The notes under the pieces were generated by a model. That model saw only the letters and a program-made list of their open reading frames with translations. It was not told where the DNA came from and searched no databases. The position numbers were made by a program, and so were the translations under genes. A DNA stretch of 64,000 bases from Flavobacterium hibernum (GTDB lineage Bacteria; Bacteroidota; Bacteroidia; Flavobacteriales; Flavobacteriaceae), in assembly GCF_000832125.1 (NCBI RefSeq), contig NZ_JPRK01000011.1, forward strand, positions 372,001 to 436,000, written 5' to 3'. Positions 61,624 to 64,000 of this stretch are shown in pieces (within the stretch, counting starts at the first letter, position 1; every line of letters starts with the position of its first letter).

Positions 61624-63198
61624 TTACCAACCAGCATTTTGTTTTAAAACTCCGCCAGACAATGTGATTTGTGTATTTGGAATTTGTTGCAATCCTTTTG
61701 TTGCCTGGATTTTTGCTGCCGAAATTGTTTTTGTTCCTGCAACTCCACCACTTAACAATGTTGTCGTTTCTGCAATTGTTCCAGAAGCTTTTCCAATTCC
61801 CTGACGCAATAAATCGTAATATCTAATACCTTCAAGTGCAAACTCTAAATGTCTTTCGTTCATGATATTATCGAAATTTACGGGTAGAGAAACAAAATTC
61901 TCTTTGTAAGCTCTTTTTCTAACATCATCAAAATAAGCCTGAGCATTTCCGCTTCCTAACTCTGCAGCCATTAATAAAACATCAGAATATCTTAATACTA
62001 CATAATCCTGAAATTGACTTATATCCCAAAACTGACTTCCCATAGTAAGCGGAAGATCTTTTCCGTCTTTGTCTACCATTGGTGAATATTTTTTGTTGTA
62101 GTAACCTGTATATTCTCTTTGACTGTTTAGCTTGTCGAATTTTATTTTTTCTTCGTCAATTCCAATCATTGTGGCTACACGTCTTGTATCTGTAGCGGTG
62201 TAAGCTTTCCATAATTTAGAATTTACAGTAACTCCCCATCCACGTCCGTAAGGGTAAGATGAGAATTCTCTCATTCCAAACATTACTAACCAATGGTTAC
62301 CATCTGTATTTCCGTTATAATCACTTGTGTATGTATATTTTATAGAGAACACGATTTCTTTGTTGTTTTCTCCTGCATATTTATCCACTGATGCTGCTGG
62401 CCATAAAGTAGAAAAATCTGCTACTAAACCATGACCACTAGTTGCAATAACATCTTCTAAGTGTCCTAAAGCTTGTGTTTTAGTTACTACTCCGGCTAAA
62501 TCTGCTTTTCCGTAATATCCTGTGTAGTATAAATATACACGTCCAAGAAGTGATTTTGCAGCCCATTTTGTAATACGTCCGCTAGTTGTAGACGTATATG
62601 CACCGCTTGGTAAGTTGTTTGCAGCAAATACTAAATCTTGTGCGATTACCTTATAAATTTCTTCTGGTGCTGCTTGCGGAATATTTTCGGTAGAAGGAGC
62701 TGTTAACAACGGCACACTTCCCCACAAACGTACCATTTCGAAATAAAGATAAGCTCTGATAAATTTCGTTTCTGACTCGTAAGTATTCTTTAAAACAGTA
62801 TTTCCTTTCCAGTCGATTTGATCTATTTTAGATAAGAAAACATTACAACGAAAAAGTGCTTTGTAATATGCAATCCAGTTGTTGTTCAATAAATCAATAT
62901 CGGAAGGAGAACGTGTAATATCAAACTCATCAATAGCCGCATAACTGTATCCATCTGAATTTCCAGTTCCTCCAAAACAATCGTCAGACATTACTTCGCT
63001 AATAACAGGAATTCCTAATCCTCCTGCTCCAGTTGCTACTTGCATTCCATCATAACAACCTACTAATGCTGCATAAGCGTCATCTGTTGTTTTATAAAAA
63101 TTTGTATCTGTTTGTTGTACTAAAGGTTCTGTTTCTAAACTGCAAGAACCCAGCGACAATAAACTCAAACAGAAAATATATAGATATGTATTTTTCAT
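61624..63198 (-). CDS. susD: SusD/RagB family outer-membrane lipoprotein
   Basis: The 524-residue lipoprotein (lipobox LGSC, C19) has the SusD N-terminal motif (LETEPLVQQTDTNFYKT), TPR-like helices (about 35-250) and the C-terminal YYDLLRQGIG signature. SusD caps the SusC transporter and binds oligosaccharide. It starts 11 bp after susC. The ligand is inferred as xyloglucan fragments from the enzyme set. Confidence 0.93.
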   Translation of the reverse strand: MKNTYLYIFCLSLLSLGSCSLETEPLVQQTDTNFYKTTDDAYAALVGCYDGMQVATGAGGLGIPVISEVMSDDCFGGTGNSDGYSYAAIDEFDITRSPSDIDLLNNNWIAYYKALFRCNVFLSKIDQIDWKGNTVLKNTYESETKFIRAYLYFEMVRLWGSVPLLTAPSTENIPQAAPEEIYKVIAQDLVFAANNLPSGAYTSTTSGRITKWAAKSLLGRVYLYYTGYYGKADLAGVVTKTQALGHLEDVIATSGHGLVADFSTLWPAASVDKYAGENNKEIVFSIKYTYTSDYNGNTDGNHWLVMFGMREFSSYPYGRGWGVTVNSKLWKAYTATDTRRVATMIGIDEEKIKFDKLNSQREYTGYYNKKYSPMVDKDGKDLPLTMGSQFWDISQFQDYVVLRYSDVLLMAAELGSGNAQAYFDDVRKRAYKENFVSLPVNFDNIMNERHLEFALEGIRYYDLLRQGIGKASGTIAETTTLLSGGVAGTKTISAAKIQATKGLQQIPNTQITLSGGVLKQNAGW

Positions 63199-63209
63199 CT
63201 TTTTATTTA

Positions 63210-64000
63210 TTAAAGTTTAACATTTAATCCCAACATGAATGTTCTTGGTCTCGGGTAATACCCAACATCTACACCTGATGAAAACTTTTGATCATCATTT
63301 GAAGAACCAAATCCAATTTCAGGATCCATACCATTGTATTTTGTAAAAGTGTAAAGGTTTAATACTGAAAAGTAAACTCTGAACTGGCTTGCAAAAAATG
63401 GTTTTGATTGTTTCAGTTTCGCTAAATCGAATCCTAATGTAACCGTGCTAATTCTTAAGAAATCTCCGTTTTGAACATACAAATCTGAAAATTGTGTGAA
63501 GTTTCTATTGTCTTCTGTTACTCTTGGTATTGTGTTCGAAGATCCTTCTCCATGCCAACGATCTAATATTGCAGAAGTATAGTTTCCATAAGCACCTGCT
63601 TGGTTTCTATACGATTGTACAAGTTGATTTCCTGCTACTCCATTTGCCATTAATGAAAAATCGAATGCTTTGTAACTTGCAGACAATGAGAAACCATACG
63701 TAAAGTCCGGATTTGGATTTCCAATATTGGTTTTATCTGTTGCGTCTATTTTATCATCTCCGTTTGTGTTTACATAAATAATGTCTCCAGGAGCTGCATT
63801 TGGCTGTAATACCACACCATTTGCTGATTTATAATTGTCGATTTGCGCTTGATTCTGAAAAACACCACCTGTTTTATATCCCCAGAAATAACCTAAAGGC
63901 TGTCCGTTTTCTGCTCTGTAAAACTCACCGGCATTATCATAAAGTTCATTGTTTAATCCGTGAATAAGTCCGTCTACAGTTGGTATTTTACCCACTTCAT
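63210..64000 (-). CDS. susC: SusC/RagA family TonB-dependent transporter, C-terminal part (cut by window edge)
   Basis: The frame is open to the right edge, so only the last 263 residues or so are seen. They contain the late barrel region with DKIDATDKTNIGNPNPDFTYG, a hallmark of SusC proteins, and the C-terminal end YYPRPRTFMLGLNVKL. It imports oligosaccharides with SusD using TonB energy. It is the first visible gene of the locus; the promoter and any regulator lie beyond the window. Confidence 0.93.
   Translation of the reverse strand, partial: EVGKIPTVDGLIHGLNNELYDNAGEFYRAENGQPLGYFWGYKTGGVFQNQAQIDNYKSANGVVLQPNAAPGDIIYVNTNGDDKIDATDKTNIGNPNPDFTYGFSLSASYKAFDFSLMANGVAGNQLVQSYRNQAGAYGNYTSAILDRWHGEGSSNTIPRVTEDNRNFTQFSDLYVQNGDFLRISTVTLGFDLAKLKQSKPFFASQFRVYFSVLNLYTFTKYNGMDPEIGFGSSNDDQKFSSGVDVGYYPRPRTFMLGLNVKL

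Overview
The window looks like chromosomal DNA from a Flavobacterium-type member of the Bacteroidota. It is AT-rich. Many genes are preceded by the Bacteroidota -7 promoter element TAnnTTTG rather than a sigma70 box, and Shine-Dalgarno sequences are weak. TonB-dependent receptors, a SusC/SusD pair, Bat genes, DUF4876/DUF6850 proteins and a homogentisate pathway all fit this group. The species cannot be named from the sequence alone. I saw no tRNA, rRNA, CRISPR array, IS element or prophage.

Layout. 1-7850: the end of a Bat operon (batD partial, batE), a folate-salvage enzyme overlapping an M14 deacylase-like gene, uvrC, and a patatin phospholipase fused to an outer-membrane barrel. 8166-14339: aromatic amino acid catabolism (hmgA, hppD, tryptophan 2,3-dioxygenase) interleaved with a four-helix-bundle gene, a candidate small RNA, a DUF3108 protein and an M23 peptidase. 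14360-25723: two unknown genes, pgi, an orphan TonB receptor, an RlpA-like protein, DinB-like and ArsC-like genes, yicC-gmk with an unknown secreted protein between them, DoxX and nadD. 25778-30660: a PKD lipoprotein, a LysR regulator divergent from a DJ-1/PfpI protein and an iron alcohol dehydrogenase (possible aldehyde detoxification), and gpsA. 31155-37908: a tight four-gene operon of TonB receptor, DUF4876 lipoprotein, DUF6850 barrel and diheme cytochrome c peroxidase. 38036-40883: an unknown gene, pheS, another unknown gene and a CvpA-like membrane protein.

40967-64000 (minus strand) is one polysaccharide utilization locus running SusC, SusD, surface glycan-binding lipoprotein, GH2, GH31, GH97, GH39, GH3, BACON-GH5, acetylesterase, GH43, GH95. 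This set matches xyloglucan. GH5 would cut the backbone at the surface and SusC/D would import oligosaccharides. GH95, GH2, GH31, GH43 and the esterase would strip fucose, galactose, xylose, arabinose and acetyl groups, and GH3 would cleave the remaining glucan. No regulator of the locus lies inside the window, and susC runs off the right edge.

The most unusual signal lies between genes. Many gaps hold long, nearly perfect palindromes. Several recur as families (33-bp CCCGACAGG type; 21-bp-arm ATAAGTGATATAAG type; CCACAGATTA type), and one pair of copies shows a compensatory base change. A duplicated palindromic gap also brackets the four-helix-bundle gene inserted between hmgA and hppD.
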